Source: Trichomonas vaginalis G3 (Eukaryota > Parabasalia > Trichomonadida > Trichomonadidae). From it: DNA of 64,000 nt. Position 1 is the first letter of the stretch. Each line of letters opens with the position of its first letter. A model generated the notes under the pieces. The model had not been told where the DNA came from and ran no database searches. It worked only from the letters and a program-made list of their open reading frames with translations. This document shows, piece after piece, positions 1 through 10,850 of the stretch. The stretch is from NCBI RefSeq assembly GCF_026262505.1, contig NC_067207.1, positions 21,668,082 to 21,732,081 on the forward strand, read 5' to 3'. The position numbers and the translations under genes were made by a program.

Positions 1-741
1 ATGCTCATTGGTAAATTCACTTGATAAAGCATAACGTTCAACTATTGACGACTAAACCCACTGAAAATGAAAAGGGTTGATAGATTTGATTTAATGTTTG
101 TGCTTAATGCTTTGAAATATTGAACAGCCATAAAGAATGAACACTGAATGTGTCGACATTGAGTTAATAACTGATTAAAATATGATTTCTCATTTGTTAT
201 TAGTTTTGATTTCACTGCATCATCTAGAAAAATGAGTGAATGCAAAAATTCTTTATCAAAATTTGAAATAGAAAAGTGTTTCAAATAATTCATCCCGTTG
301 TTTATCAATAATTTTATCCTCTAATCCTTGCTTCTTGATTGTATTATATAATTCTTTATACATTAAAAAGTTTTTTAAATAATCTTCTGCTTCTTCTTGT
401 AATAAATAAATAATTGGAATTTGATTAAATGCTTTAAAAGATTCAAATGTATCATCTGAAGGTGAACCTGAACGGTTGATATAATTAAACACATGTGAAT
501 GGGGGGAAGTGTAGCAATAATGATAATTTGTTTTAATATCGTTAATGTTTTACCTTTTATTTTGTTTACCAATTGCTGCAGTGATTGAATTTAAGTAACA
601 TTCAGAATATGGAATTTTCATTAATTTTTCCTTAGATAGAGCATTTCTATTATCACTCAATGCTTCATTAATCATATCATCTACGTATGTATTATATACT
701 CCTGCTAATTCTTCATAAGGGGTGGATGAATTTAAATCCAT
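1..741 (-). pseudogene. Packaging ATPase remnant of element B
   Basis: This is a decayed copy of the FtsK/HerA-type genome-packaging ATPase that is whole in element A at 20392-21219. It runs off the left edge of the window. The N-terminal part and the Walker B neighbourhood (HSLIFLDD) are readable. The gene is broken, with about three breaks. Its position beside the capsid gene matches the conserved ATPase-capsid module of Polintons. Confidence 0.85.
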
Positions 742-765
742 TTAATCAAAAATAAATTTATAATT

Positions 766-2400
766 TTAAACATTTCTATTCATCAATATTTCATCATATG
801 AACTTCTATACTGTGGTGGTGTACCTGTTGGATGATATTTCAAACCTTCGTCCGGTGTCCATGTCCAATACGTAGTCCTAGTGAACCAAACCTGAGGAGG
901 ATTTGTCACCTTGAACAGTAAGTGTCATTTAACCCTGAATGATTGGATAAGCTTTCACTTGTACTGTAACTTGTGAGTTAAAGTTTCTAATCCATCAAAG
1001 AATATACCCGCTCCATCACGTTGAACTGGAATAGTGCATAAGAATGAAGTTTGGTCTTTCCATGTTCTAGCTAATGGCGTGCCATTATCATCATTCAGTG
1101 GTCTAGTTAATGAGTCCTCGTATTCTTCCGTGCATTCATTCACTCCATCTAAATCAGAAGCTTGAAGCATACGTGTAAAGAATATGTCACCCACTGTGGT
1201 CATCGCTTGATCGGGGAAGTTTCTGGAATCTATAGTGACCTGAAGACCTCGAAGCATTGGATTTTCTAAAACTTTCTTTGCATTGCATTCTTTGGAAATG
1301 TTAACACAAACATCTGTAACATTATGAAGAGCGTATGAGAAATCTGAACTGATACCTTCTGGAGTGATGCAACCTCCATTTAGTGAACGAACGTCAATAT
1401 GTTGAGCTGGAATCATGAATGGATCTTCCTTACTGAATAAACGTGTTATTGCTTTAACTGATTCTTCAATTAAACCGTATCCTGGTGTAATGCATTTATC
1501 CTCTAAAACTTCCATCTTTGTGCATGAAATAATAACATCATCAACTGTTGCGTCAGCAGATGTAGCGGCTAAGCTTGTAATTAATTTGGCAGGAAGTCCG
1601 ATTTGTTGGAATTTGTGATCATATTTATAAACATGATTCATAATCTTTTCATAATTTCATCAGTTATTTTCATAAACGTAATTTTGTAAATCAGCAGCTC
1701 TTAACGGGTCAACCTGACAAAATACTAAGTATCCCTGAAAACATAATATTTAAGAATGATATCACCAAATGATTTAGGATAATCATCGAACGCCTGAAAT
1801 GCTAACAAATCATTTACCGGAATAATCATATCAAAAGTGACATCAACTTCTTCATTTGCTCTCTTGAAAACTTCTGAAGGGTCAATATATTTACCACATA
1901 CTGAGTTATCATATTTTTGAACATTATTATATAACGAATGAAACAAACTTTTTAACTTTCCTTTCTGATTTTGGTTTATATGTTGCAAATGCGAAAGATT
2001 CACGGCGCAATCCATCTGAAGATAACCAGCATCACCTCTTTCGGTTTCTACTTCTAATTGTTTAAAGCTTTGATTTGATGATTTGTAACCAACGAATAAA
2101 AACGCATGCATTTAAAAGCGCATCACATGTGAAAGCTTTATTTGAAACTAGAGTTGCTTTAACTTTGCGTTTAATATATGTGTCACCTAATTGGTTCACA
2201 TCATGAGCCGGATTTGTAATTCTTAAATAGTTTGTTTATCATCAAAATATGGAGCATCAGAGTCATAGCATGAACTTTCAAGTTCTCTATAATATCTTTC
2301 TACCGTCATTCTTTGCGAATATTTCATTTATCTTTTCGAATGAATGAAACACATTTCCATTAATCGGTTTAGTGTTTGGCACCAAATAGTTAGTCGTCAT
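766..2400 (-). pseudogene. Major capsid protein remnant of element B
   Basis: This is a decayed copy of the 546-residue probable major capsid protein found whole in element A at 21244-22884. Long collinear stretches of the protein remain readable across the whole length. It is broken, with about five breaks. The start codon sits in the shared TAAATG-type context, and the gene lies directly upstream of the ATPase remnant on the same strand, as in A. Confidence 0.85.
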
Positions 2401-2469
2401 TTATTAATAAAGAAAAAATCAAAATTAAAAGATGAAAATGAATTTTTAATTTTAATGAAATAATCAACT

Positions 2470-2685
2470 ATGGCTGCAGGTATATTTAAGAAACTGTGGG
2501 ATAAAGTAAAAAGAGGAGCGAGTAAAGTTTGGGAAACATTGAAGAAGGGAGCAAATTGGATATTTAAGAATAAAGAAGCAATTAGTGACGTTGCTGAATC
2601 AATAACACCAAAAGCCGCCCCAATAAGAGAAATATTAAATAAAGGAGAAAAAGTTTATCAAAGACTTCAACCGATACTAAGATAA
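2470..2685 (+). CDS. Small basic amphipathic protein, element B (71 aa)
   Basis: This encodes a 71-residue basic protein starting MAAGIFKKLWDKVKRG, followed by more Lys/Trp-rich amphipathic helix. It is nearly identical to the copy in A at 22954-23169. The same first residues (MAAG, then FKKLW) begin the convergent gene at 2710-2946. Short, basic amphipathic proteins beside a capsid gene suggest a minor virion protein that acts on membranes or packs DNA, comparable in style to adenovirus protein VI or the core peptides. That role is inference. The frame is open from start to stop. Confidence 0.6.
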   Translation: MAAGIFKKLWDKVKRGASKVWETLKKGANWIFKNKEAISDVAESITPKAAPIREILNKGEKVYQRLQPILR

Positions 2686-2709
2686 AAATAATATTTATTT
2701 ATTTTTCCA

Positions 2710-2946
2710 CTATCTACCTCCTATTTTATTAAGTATTCCTTCAGCTATTCCACCAATTGCGTTACCTGCTTGTGCTCCCATCGCCGGATTACCTGCTTTA
2801 GTACCTAATACTCCACCTATGATAGTTCCTGCCGTTTTCGCTACTGGTGCCAAAAAGTTTGCAACGGGTTTAATAATCTTTTGATGAACCCAACCCGCAG
2901 CTTTCTTAATTCCTTCCCATAATTTTTTAAAGAATCCTGCAGCCAT
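2710..2946 (-). CDS. Small glycine-rich hydrophobic protein, element B (78 aa)
   Basis: This encodes a 78-residue protein with an amphipathic N-terminal helix (MAAGFFKKLWEGIKKAAGW) followed by a Gly/Ala-rich hydrophobic stretch of about 35 residues that resembles a membrane-inserting segment. The protein sequence is the same as that of the copy in A (23194-23430). It converges with the 71-residue gene and ends 24 bp from it. It is likely a minor virion protein with membrane activity. That function is inferred from composition and neighbours only. Confidence 0.6.
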   Translation of the reverse strand: MAAGFFKKLWEGIKKAAGWVHQKIIKPVANFLAPVAKTAGTIIGGVLGTKAGNPAMGAQAGNAIGGIAEGILNKIGGR

Positions 2947-3012
2947 TTCTGATTTAATATTAATTAAAAAATATATTTCATCACTTATATTCTAATTTTT
3001 ATTTAATGATAA

Positions 3013-3382
3013 ATGAAACCAATTTTAAAAATAAATGAAACAGAGGAGGAAGAAATAAATGAAAGTGAAAATGTTCAACAAAAAATAAACGTTGTTAAAC
3101 CAATTACTGAAATAAAAATTTTTTTCATCTGTTGAAGAATTTAATGACTATTATGCCAATAATAAAAAATTATTTGAAGAATTGACAACGTGTAAATTGA
3201 ATAAAATGTTTAAAGTTGATGGATTCAAAATTTCAAAAATAAAAGGGGTGGTTAGTTTGAAATCTATTCCTCAATCAAGAATCACCTCATTAATGAAAAT
3301 AGATGATTTAACAAAAAGAATAGAAGAGATTGAAGAAAGAATAAATCAAATAATTGATTTCATAAATTCAAATAATCATTAG
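3013..3382 (+). pseudogene. Coiled-coil small protein gene, element B
   Basis: This small gene begins MKPILKINETEEEEI and ends in a charged helical stretch (IEEIEERINQIIDFI) that should form a coiled coil. The same gene in A is split by the MULE. This copy has about one break. Function is unknown; its position next to the small virion-type genes suggests a structural or accessory role. Confidence 0.6.
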
Positions 3383-3512
3383 TTTCTTAAAGTTCTATGT
3401 TGATTCTGAGACATGAATTTTTAAAGTTTATTTTTTTATTTTTTTATTTCATTATGGTAGTGAATCTTTTATTCATGAAAACAATGTTTAATTAATCGCG
3501 GAATATCTGACA

Positions 3513-3659
3513 TCATCTATATATAGCTTCTTTTATAAAAGATAAAAAATAATTATTTCTAATTTCTTTTACTCTCTCGTACATACTAGATTTAAAGAAT
3601 TCAGAACTTTTACCATAATCTCCTAAATGTTTTCTTATCTTATTGGTTTTCCATTCATT
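3513..3659 (-). pseudogene. 3' part of element B terminal gene, cut by element A
   Basis: This is the 3' part of a minus-strand gene of element B. The 5' part lies on the far side of element A at 31859-32122, with the TTCATT duplication at the join points. The visible residues are charged and helical (for example KSSMYERVKEIRNNYF). I do not recognise a family. A reading frame that starts inside the terminal repeat of A runs into this piece, which is a chance fusion made by the insertion. Confidence 0.6.
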
Positions 3660-3920
3660 AGTAGTATATGTTGAAGGGTTGTGTGACTTTTTTTGTAAAC
3701 GTAAGAATTCATACAATATTGAACGATTTTGTATCATTTTTTTTAACATATGAAGTAAAAAATGTATGATTCTTACGGTTTTTATTCTTACGTTTTTGAA
3801 TAAATCAAGATTTAAAAAATTTTCAAAATTGTAAGACATTTACACCAGCCCATACATAATGAAATAAAAAAATAAACTTTAAAAATTCATGTCTTACATT
3901 TTTGAATAATTTATTTTTAT
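3660..3920. repeat. Left terminal inverted repeat of element A
   Basis: This is a terminal inverted repeat of about 260 bp starting AGTAGTATATGTTGAAGGG. It matches 31598-31858 in inverse orientation with only about one homopolymer length difference seen by eye. It contains an outward-reading 60-codon frame beginning MSYNFENFLNLDLFKN behind a T-rich tract and a GTAAATG start. Confidence 0.9.
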
Positions 3921-4053
3921 TTTGTATGAAACCGATTTTAAAAATTTATGAATAATTTATAAAAAGTTTTTATTCCTACAATTCCTATATTACCATTAAT
4001 AAAAAGAATATATTTTTGACGAAGTGAAGTTAGATTTTTTTATTTTATAATAA

Positions 4054-4425
4054 ATGAGTATAACAACTAATTCATTGAAATCTTTAAAGTTCACTAATTC
4101 AGAATTAGAAAATATTTTAGAAAATTTTGGAGACGGTTCTTATCCAACATATATGCAGAATGTGAAAGAGTTTTCCAGATTGTTGAATGAATTTAAATAT
4201 AACGGACCAATTACTAAAAAGGCTATAATGAGATATTTATATCCCAAAAAAGTTGAAAAACAGGAGAATATTCCTCTTTATGGTCCAGAGGACCTGGGCT
4301 CAGAGAGCCTTGAAACACCTCCTGAATATTTTGAAGAAAAAATTAAACAAGATGAATATTATAACGATGAGATTGAGAAATTGGAACAATTAAGAAATGA
4401 AATAGATGAAAAATTAGTGAATTGA
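4054..4425 (+). CDS. Unknown acidic Polinton protein (123 aa)
   Basis: This is the first gene inside the left end of A. It is a 123-residue acidic protein with a C-terminal charged helix (DEIEKLEQLRNEIDEKL) that probably forms a coiled coil. The ATG sits in a TAATAAATG context behind a T-rich tract, the start signal shared by the genes of this element. The next frame overlaps its last bases. I do not recognise a family and assign no function. Confidence 0.5.
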   Translation: MSITTNSLKSLKFTNSELENILENFGDGSYPTYMQNVKEFSRLLNEFKYNGPITKKAIMRYLYPKKVEKQENIPLYGPEDLGSESLETPPEYFEEKIKQDEYYNDEIEKLEQLRNEIDEKLVN

Positions 4426-4454
4426 GAAATGCTGAGAATGAAGTAGAGGGTTTA

Positions 4455-5252
4455 ATGAATATCCCAGCTTCAGAATCAGAAGTTCAAAAATCACATGAGG
4501 AAAGATATAAAAATTACTTTTTGGAATCTACTAAAAATTTATTAGATGGTGATATTGACGAAACACTTTCAGAAGAAGGCACAAAATTTATTCATAAACA
4601 TAAGCTTCAGTTTATTGACGATGGAGATTATCCATGTATCTTACTTTCACCACCTCTCGATTCCGAAAAATTCAAAAAAGCACTGAAAAATGTAACATAT
4701 GCAACAAATACGATTAAGAAAGAAGACCATGATATTTACACAAATTATTATTTAAATAAATGCACGGGTGTTGATAAGGTTTTTGATTTATTAGATAAAA
4801 TATCAAAAGAAACAATTGGTACATATAAAATTTTATGCGATTGTGGTTTCATTATTGAAGATACTAATAATGTTTCATATGAAAGAACAGCACCGAAGGA
4901 AGACGAAGTGGAAAGGTCTATACCATTCGTTATTAAGAATATAAAAGATATGAAAACTTATAAGCATTATATTTATTCATTTATTTCAGAAAAAATGGAA
5001 GCAACCCATAAAACATCATCTCATCATTTTATAGCTATTCATACATTCCTTTTCAAAGTTGTGAAATTAAATAAGACAGGAATTAGATTTAATGTATCAG
5101 GGTACGCATTCTTGAGTAAATTAAAATGTATTCGTCACGTCGCAGATGATAAAAATTTATGTGTTCTTAATTCATTTTATGGACTTTACTCCTGGACTTT
5201 AAAAAAAATAAACTTTATTTTTATTTATTTTTTAATTTTTATTCTTACATAA
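4455..5252 (+). CDS. Unknown Polinton protein upstream of polymerase (about 265 aa)
   Basis: This is a charged protein of about 265 codons from the first in-frame ATG; the frame is open a little further upstream and overlaps the previous gene. The C-terminal third carries a region with His and Cys residues (SSHHFIAIHTF, CVLNSFYG), then a hydrophobic tail of about 20 residues. It could be a separate gene or an N-terminal extension of the polymerase region that follows. No catalytic motif was recognised. Confidence 0.45.
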   Translation: MNIPASESEVQKSHEERYKNYFLESTKNLLDGDIDETLSEEGTKFIHKHKLQFIDDGDYPCILLSPPLDSEKFKKALKNVTYATNTIKKEDHDIYTNYYLNKCTGVDKVFDLLDKISKETIGTYKILCDCGFIIEDTNNVSYERTAPKEDEVERSIPFVIKNIKDMKTYKHYIYSFISEKMEATHKTSSHHFIAIHTFLFKVVKLNKTGIRFNVSGYAFLSKLKCIRHVADDKNLCVLNSFYGLYSWTLKKINFIFIYFLIFILT

Positions 5253-5255
5253 ATG
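5230..5255 (+). promoter_or_regulatory. Shared T-tract/TAAATG start signal
   Basis: A T-rich run, then ATTCTTACATAAATGA. The same layout, T-run then a spacer of a few bases then TAAATG, precedes most genes of A and B on both strands. Confidence 0.5.
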
Positions 5256-5275
5256 AAAAAAATGGAACAGCTAAA

Positions 5276-5431
5276 ATGAATGATAATCAAATTAGAGCAG
5301 AAGGTAGAAGGTTATTTAACCGCTTCTATAACATTCCTGATGGTGTTAATCCTAAAACTCGTAGAAGCTATTTAAATGAAGCCATAGATGCATATGAAGG
5401 ATTTGACATTTCATCAGAAAGTGAGAGTTAG
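5276..5431 (+). CDS. Small protein ahead of DNA polymerase (51 aa)
   Basis: This is a 51-codon frame beginning MNDNQIRAEGRRLFNRFYNI. It lies between the TAAATG signal at 5230-5255 and the polymerase region, and ends 5 bp before the next ATG. It is basic at the N-terminus and acidic at the C-terminus. It may be a real small protein or part of the polymerase gene's 5' region. Function is unknown. Confidence 0.4.
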   Translation: MNDNQIRAEGRRLFNRFYNIPDGVNPKTRRSYLNEAIDAYEGFDISSESES

Positions 5432-5436
5432 CAAGA

Positions 5437-8400
5437 ATGTTAAATGTTAATATTGATTTTTATTATTGTGACCCTCAACCAGAAGACGTAGACATTAACA
5501 AGGTAGACTTTCCATTAGTGGAATCAATAATGATAGATCCAGAATTTGAAACAGTAAATATTTTATTAACACAGAGTCCATGTGGAAAACTTCACGCTGA
5601 CAGAATTACAGACGTTGAAGCACTCACAGGATATAAAGTTTGCCCCTTTTGCAAAGAAGAAGTATATTCTATCCGTGATGATCCAGAAAGGAAAAACCAA
5701 AGAAGATTTTTAAAACATTGTGAGAAATGTAAAGAAAATAATGGAAGATTAATTCAAGACGTTCAATTGCAAAACACACAACAACCATATGCACCACATA
5801 TCACGAAACAGAAGATATATCAATGGCTATTAGCACATAATTTGCAGGAATATTATAAACCAACAAGATATTATATTACTTTTGACTTCGAAACATTAGA
5901 GACTAAAGAAGAATTACAACTTTCTGAGTGTGCAACTTTGAACGCTTACTTAAAACCATTTATGGTATCATCAACTGTCAAAATAAAGCCGCAAAGCGGC
6001 GAGGTCGTAGACCGTGATAAAACATTTACGAGGAATTTTTGCTTAACATCAAGTGATTCGTTCATCTCTGATTGGATTGAATTTTTATTTTCAACCTGTT
6101 CATTAGTTGCTAAATCAAATATTGAACAATATGAAGAATTAATGAATACATTAAATGAGAAACAAAAGGAAGCAATGAAAGAGCTTTTAGATGAAGAATT
6201 TAATAAAGTGAATATCATTGGTTTTAATTCGGGAAAGTTTTGATTTAAATTTAATTCTTCGTGATTTAAATACTGCAAAATGGAAGATAAAATCAATGCT
6301 GGGTTCATCTTCACAATTTAAGCAAATCATTGTAAAGAAAACAAACTGTCCATATGAATTAAGATTTATTGACATCAGAAATTATATAGCGGGTGGAACA
6401 TTAGACCAATTCACTCAAGATTTCGGAAACAATAAATCACGTGTTAAATCCTTTTTCCCTTATCAATTCATCATGGGAGAATTACGAAGATGAATTATAT
6501 AAAAAGGAACCATTCACTCAAGATTCATTTTATTCAGCATTAACACAAGAAACAATATCCGATTCAGATTATCAAATATATCTCAATGATGCTAAAAATT
6601 TTGAGAATAGATTAGAATATTTTATTCATTATTGCAATAAAGACGTTGAAATTATGATTGACCCAATTGATAAAATTATTGAAGAAACATTTGTTTATAA
6701 AATTGACATGCTTCATAATCTTTCTTTATCATCGAATGCATCAATGATTCGTTACGCGTTAGCATATAAGAACTTCAATCCTAACGAAACATATCCAGAA
6801 GAAGAAAATGTGGAATCAAGTTTTGAATTAACAAAAAAGTATTGGAAATATAAAATTGAATCATATAAGAAACAAGATGAAAAAGCGAAAAGAGATACAA
6901 AAACAATGTTTCAATGGATGACTATCAATACTATCACGATTTAATCCTTTCATCTAAATGCAAAATGTGTGGTAAAGCGTTTACATATGCAAATAAACCA
7001 ACATTGGATAGAATCGATAATGAAAAACCACATACCAAAGAAAATTGTCAGTTAATGTGTTGTTATTGCAATGTCGTAAAATCAAATAAAGATGAAGATG
7101 TTCAACGTTTAAGAATCAATTTAAGAAATTATGCATTAAAAAATAATTTACCAATGACTTTAGATTCAGTTGAAGCTTATCACATTCTCCGTAATGGAAT
7201 TACTGGTGGTCTATCAAATGTTCAACATCGTGTTAATCTTAAAGGAATCACGCACATTAATAAACTTTCATATAATCCAGAAACTAAAACTGTATCAAAT
7301 GAGGACACCACCAACATTATGACTCATTTCGTTGGTGTTGATTTTAATTCATTATATCCTTCATCATTTTCATCTAATCCTCATGATTTCATTCAATATA
7401 CTGACCATAAAATGTATATGCCGGGAAGATTGAATGGTGTTATCATTTGTGATACAGCAACAAAGAAAGCAAAAGCACTGGGAATAATTAAGAAGAAAAA
7501 TACTTTATTCGTGGCTGAAGTAAAGGGTCACATTGATGAAAAATACATTAATGATTACATAAACTTTTTACCGATAATAAGAAACTTAGATATTATCACA
7601 GATGAAAAAACAATTGGCAGTTTTATGTATAATTACATGAAATCAAACAATCTACCAGTTGACCAGAAACAGAGAAATTAACTCAGTTAGCATCAACACA
7701 CAACCAATATCAACCATTTTCTTCTTATTATCTTTGGTATCTAATAGACAGATTTCATTTTATCATCGATGATATTCAATCAATTTTAACATTTACTAAA
7801 AACACTTGTTTTAATGAATTTGCGAACAAATTTATGAACGAAAGACAAAAGGCTGAATTAGAAGGAAATAAAGGAAAAAGTTTATTTTGCAAGATTTCAC
7901 TTAATGGATCATATGGTTACGATGCAATGAATACACAAAATTACGCAAAGACTAAAATAATGAATGCACAGAAGGCACGCGTTGCATGTATGTCAAATAA
8001 GTTTAAAAACATAAGAGAAATAGGTGAAGATACATATCAAGTGATGCTCAAAGATAGATTTTATAGATGTGATACATGTTTACAAGAGGCATTCTTCACT
8101 TTAGATAATGCTAAATACTGGTATTTGGTTTTCATTTATGATTTTATGTATAAATGCATGGATGTTAATCGTTTTCATTTCATTGAAGGTGATACTGATT
8201 CATCTTATTGGGCAATCGCTGGCGACCAAATCTTCCTAACACTCAAGCATTTCAAGCAATTGTTACCGATAAACAATTTTATGATAAAAACATTTTCAAA
8301 TTCGCACCTTTTGATTTCTTCTGTTTTGATGAGAAATTTAAACCTAAATTAAAGAATAAAGCTGAAGAAAAAGCACATGAGAAAAAATTATTGGGTTTAG

Positions 8401-8717
8401 CAATTGAGAAACAAGGTGATAACATGGTTGCTTTATGTCCTAAGTGTTATACATCATTCAACGGTTCAATTGATGGAAGTGATTTTAAAAAGATTGCACA
8501 AAAAATGAAAGGTGTTAGTTTACGACAAAATAAACAATTAACACCTAAAAATTATTTGGATATAATAAATGATAAATTGATATTTGATGGTCAGAATATT
8601 AATTTACAACTTAAAAACGGGTTAATGACTCGCTTAACAATTGGTAAGACTGCATTAACAGGAGCACACACTAAGGCTGTATGTTGTGAAAATGGATGTT
8701 GTATGCCATTTATTTAA
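5437..8717 (+). pseudogene. polB: Protein-primed-type DNA polymerase B of element A (fossil)
   Basis: This is the replicative family B DNA polymerase of the Polinton. In order, the region shows: a Cys-rich zinc-like patch; an exonuclease I motif (YITFDFETLE); an exonuclease II-type segment (IIGFNS); a second Cys-rich segment resembling an HNH/zinc domain; palm motif A (DFNSLYPSS); motif B (ISLNGSYGYD); motif C (EGDTDSSYW); and a C-terminal Cys-rich end. Polintons are thought to copy themselves with this enzyme using a protein primer. The order and spacing of motifs leave little doubt about the family. The gene is broken, with about five or six breaks, so this copy could not supply its own polymerase. 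Confidence 0.9.
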
Positions 8718-8803
8718 TAAAATACCACAGAAGAGACAAAAGGAACCGTTAATGATGGCTTTGATACTATGATTCAAAGAGGCGGGCACCCTTAAAACAT
8801 TGA

Positions 8804-8822
8804 TTTTATTTTTATATAAATG
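8804..8822 (+). promoter_or_regulatory. Shared T-tract/TAAATG start signal of the integrase
   Basis: TTTTATTTTTATATAAATG, ending in the start codon of the integrase gene. It is one of the cleanest examples of the element-wide start signal. Confidence 0.5.
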
Positions 8823-10283
8823 AATAACACAGATTTAAAAATTTTAATTGATGATTTAGTACTTAATCAAAATTTTCTTAGTTATTACGATTTAAAAGCA
8901 TATCTCCAAAAATATAATAATAATATAACGGGTGATGATATGGAATATTATTATCCATATTATAAAAATGAAATTTTGAAATATCATAATAAAATAATTT
9001 CTGAAATTAAAGACAAAATTAAAAATAATGAATATTCAAAGGGAAAAACTAAATCACAGCTTAAACAGTTGAAAGATTTCAAAAATAAAGTATTAACAGA
9101 AGAAGATATTGATGAATTATATAAATTATATAATCCTGAGCTGCAAAAACCAAAGGAACAAAAACAAAAGGAACAAAACACCCAGGTCCTTCAGACCATA
9201 AATGATGCACAAGCTTTAATTTATGATTCATTAGTTAAACCATATTCAGCCCGACTTTTAAATGAAGATCAACTTTTGGAATTCATCCTTCAACATAAAC
9301 TCGAAGTGGGAAAGTATATCAAACCTTTATATACAGCATATTTAAAACAAATGAATAGAATACATCCAGAATTAATGAAGGAAGGAATGAAATCCAAAAT
9401 CAAAGCAGATAAAATTAAACCACTTGCAACACCAAAACCTCCAACGACAGTACCACCTCCTCCTTCAGTTAATCCTTCATCATTCACTTTATTATATCCA
9501 TTTCAAACATTAAAGAAGCAAAAAGATTTTAAAAAGGATTTCAAGATATTAAATAAACCAATTGACCCGAAAATTCAACCGTTAAAGGAAAAATTTAGTC
9601 GCTCCTCATTTGCTCCATATCAATATTCATACGAAATCGATCATCTGGAATATTCAAAAGGAAAAGTTACTTATTTATTTGCCATTAACATTAACACTAG
9701 ATATTTATATTGCATTCCGGTGAAAGGGAAAACAGAACAGGAAACAAGAAGAGCTATTCAATACTTACTAGATCATGAAAGAGTAGATAATATCAGGGGT
9801 GATGGTGATAAAGGATTTCAGGCAGCTATGACTCATTATTTCCCACAAATTAATTTTTACTTTTCATCCTCTCCATATACGTTTCATAATAAAATAGTTG
9901 ATGCGGTAATGAGAACTCTTAGAGATGCGTTAGGGGTTAACGGTCAGATATACTGGGATGGAAATCATGACTCCATCATACAGCAGTTAGTATATTATTA
10001 CAATAATACATGGCATAGAACTATAAACATGAAACCGGTGGAAATGAAAAATGATATTTCAAAAGAATGGGAATATATTAGAAAGCAAATGGAAAAGTTG
10101 AATGATGTTAAACGTGAACAAATTAATTCGGGGCTCATGAATTTTAAACAAGGAAATAAAGTTTTAATTCATCTCGATTATGGAAAAACTGATAAATCAA
10201 TGACAAAAAGAAGACGAAGATTTGACACAATAGCTGAATTTGTTAGATATATTAACGGCAATGCATTAGTTGAGTTACAATAA
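8820..10283 (+). CDS. Polinton integrase (retroviral rve type, 487 aa)
   Basis: This is the integrase that inserts the element into new sites, cutting with a 6-bp stagger. The N-terminal 200 residues are Lys/Tyr-rich and helical, then comes a Pro-rich linker (KPPTTVPPPPS). From about residue 265 there is an rve-type catalytic core: YEIDHLEYSKG carries the first acidic residue, NIRGDGDKGF the second, and the HNKIVDAVMRTLRDA helix follows where the third is expected. A basic C-terminal domain (KTDKSMTKRRRRF) is suited to binding the terminal repeats. The length is usual for Polinton integrases. The frame is open throughout and looks whole. The start codon lies in the TATAAATGAA signal. Confidence 0.88.
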   Translation: MNNTDLKILIDDLVLNQNFLSYYDLKAYLQKYNNNITGDDMEYYYPYYKNEILKYHNKIISEIKDKIKNNEYSKGKTKSQLKQLKDFKNKVLTEEDIDELYKLYNPELQKPKEQKQKEQNTQVLQTINDAQALIYDSLVKPYSARLLNEDQLLEFILQHKLEVGKYIKPLYTAYLKQMNRIHPELMKEGMKSKIKADKIKPLATPKPPTTVPPPPSVNPSSFTLLYPFQTLKKQKDFKKDFKILNKPIDPKIQPLKEKFSRSSFAPYQYSYEIDHLEYSKGKVTYLFAININTRYLYCIPVKGKTEQETRRAIQYLLDHERVDNIRGDGDKGFQAAMTHYFPQINFYFSSSPYTFHNKIVDAVMRTLRDALGVNGQIYWDGNHDSIIQQLVYYYNNTWHRTINMKPVEMKNDISKEWEYIRKQMEKLNDVKREQINSGLMNFKQGNKVLIHLDYGKTDKSMTKRRRRFDTIAEFVRYINGNALVELQ

Positions 10284-10337
10284 ATTAATAGAAATTCCGA
10301 TTTATTTTATTACTCCATTATATTTAAATAATATTTA

Positions 10338-10361
10338 ATTTTTTTTATTTCGTAAGAAATG
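10338..10361 (+). promoter_or_regulatory. T-tract start signal of the 95-aa gene
   Basis: A T-run with ATTTCGTAAGAAATG. The T-tract is kept but TAAATG is replaced by GAAATG, a variant of the shared start signal. Confidence 0.4.
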
Positions 10362-10646
10362 AGTGACAACGAAGCAGTCAAGAGTCCAGACGATGAATAT
10401 AAAAAGAAACTAAACAGAATTAAATCAAAAATATGCTATTACAAAAAGAAGCCACAATGCGGTGGGGTTGATGCCCATAAAACTAATGGAACTGAAAACG
10501 ATAAAGAAATAATCGAAAAATTAGAAACTTACCGTTCAATCCTTAAACTGAGTGAAGCAAAAATAAAAGAAGTTAATAGAATAAATAAATTGATTGGAAG
10601 AGATGAATTTAATAAAGATGAATTTTTAAACTCAATCCAAATTTAA
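10359..10646 (+). CDS. Small charged Polinton protein (95 aa)
   Basis: This is a 95-residue lysine-rich protein with a helical C-terminal half. It follows the integrase on the same strand and ends by overlapping the 3' end of the convergent 54-residue gene by 4 bp. No family was recognised. Confidence 0.5.
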   Translation: MSDNEAVKSPDDEYKKKLNRIKSKICYYKKKPQCGGVDAHKTNGTENDKEIIEKLETYRSILKLSEAKIKEVNRINKLIGRDEFNKDEFLNSIQI

Positions 10647-10807
10647 TTTTTATTCCTCTTTGACAACATCTCTCTTTCCATCATTACTGCATAACCGCAT
10701 TTTCTCAATTTTAGTGGTTTGTTATTTTTAGCAAGTTCTCGCATCATTTTTATCATTTCCTCCCTTGTTATGATTCGTGGTAAATTTTGAGCTTGTGGGG
10801 TATTCAT
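10643..10807 (-). CDS. Small basic Polinton protein (54 aa)
   Basis: This is a 54-codon frame on the minus strand starting MNTPQAQNLPRIITREEM, with a basic C-terminus. Its ATG lies in the ATAAATGA signal behind a T-rich tract. It converges on the 95-residue gene, and both stops overlap. The clean start signal and tail-to-tail packing argue that it is a real gene despite its size. Function is unknown. Confidence 0.5.
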   Translation of the reverse strand: MNTPQAQNLPRIITREEMIKMMRELAKNNKPLKLRKCGYAVMMEREMLSKRNKN

Positions 10808-10828
10808 TTATGATAAAAATAAAAATTT
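10805..10828 (-). promoter_or_regulatory. Shared T-tract/TAAATG start signal
   Basis: On the minus strand a run of T and A leads through ATTTTTATCATAAATG into the 54-residue gene. This is one of the closest matches to the element-wide signal. Confidence 0.5.
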
Positions 10829-10850
10829 AAATTATGCCGTTCTAAAGTTT

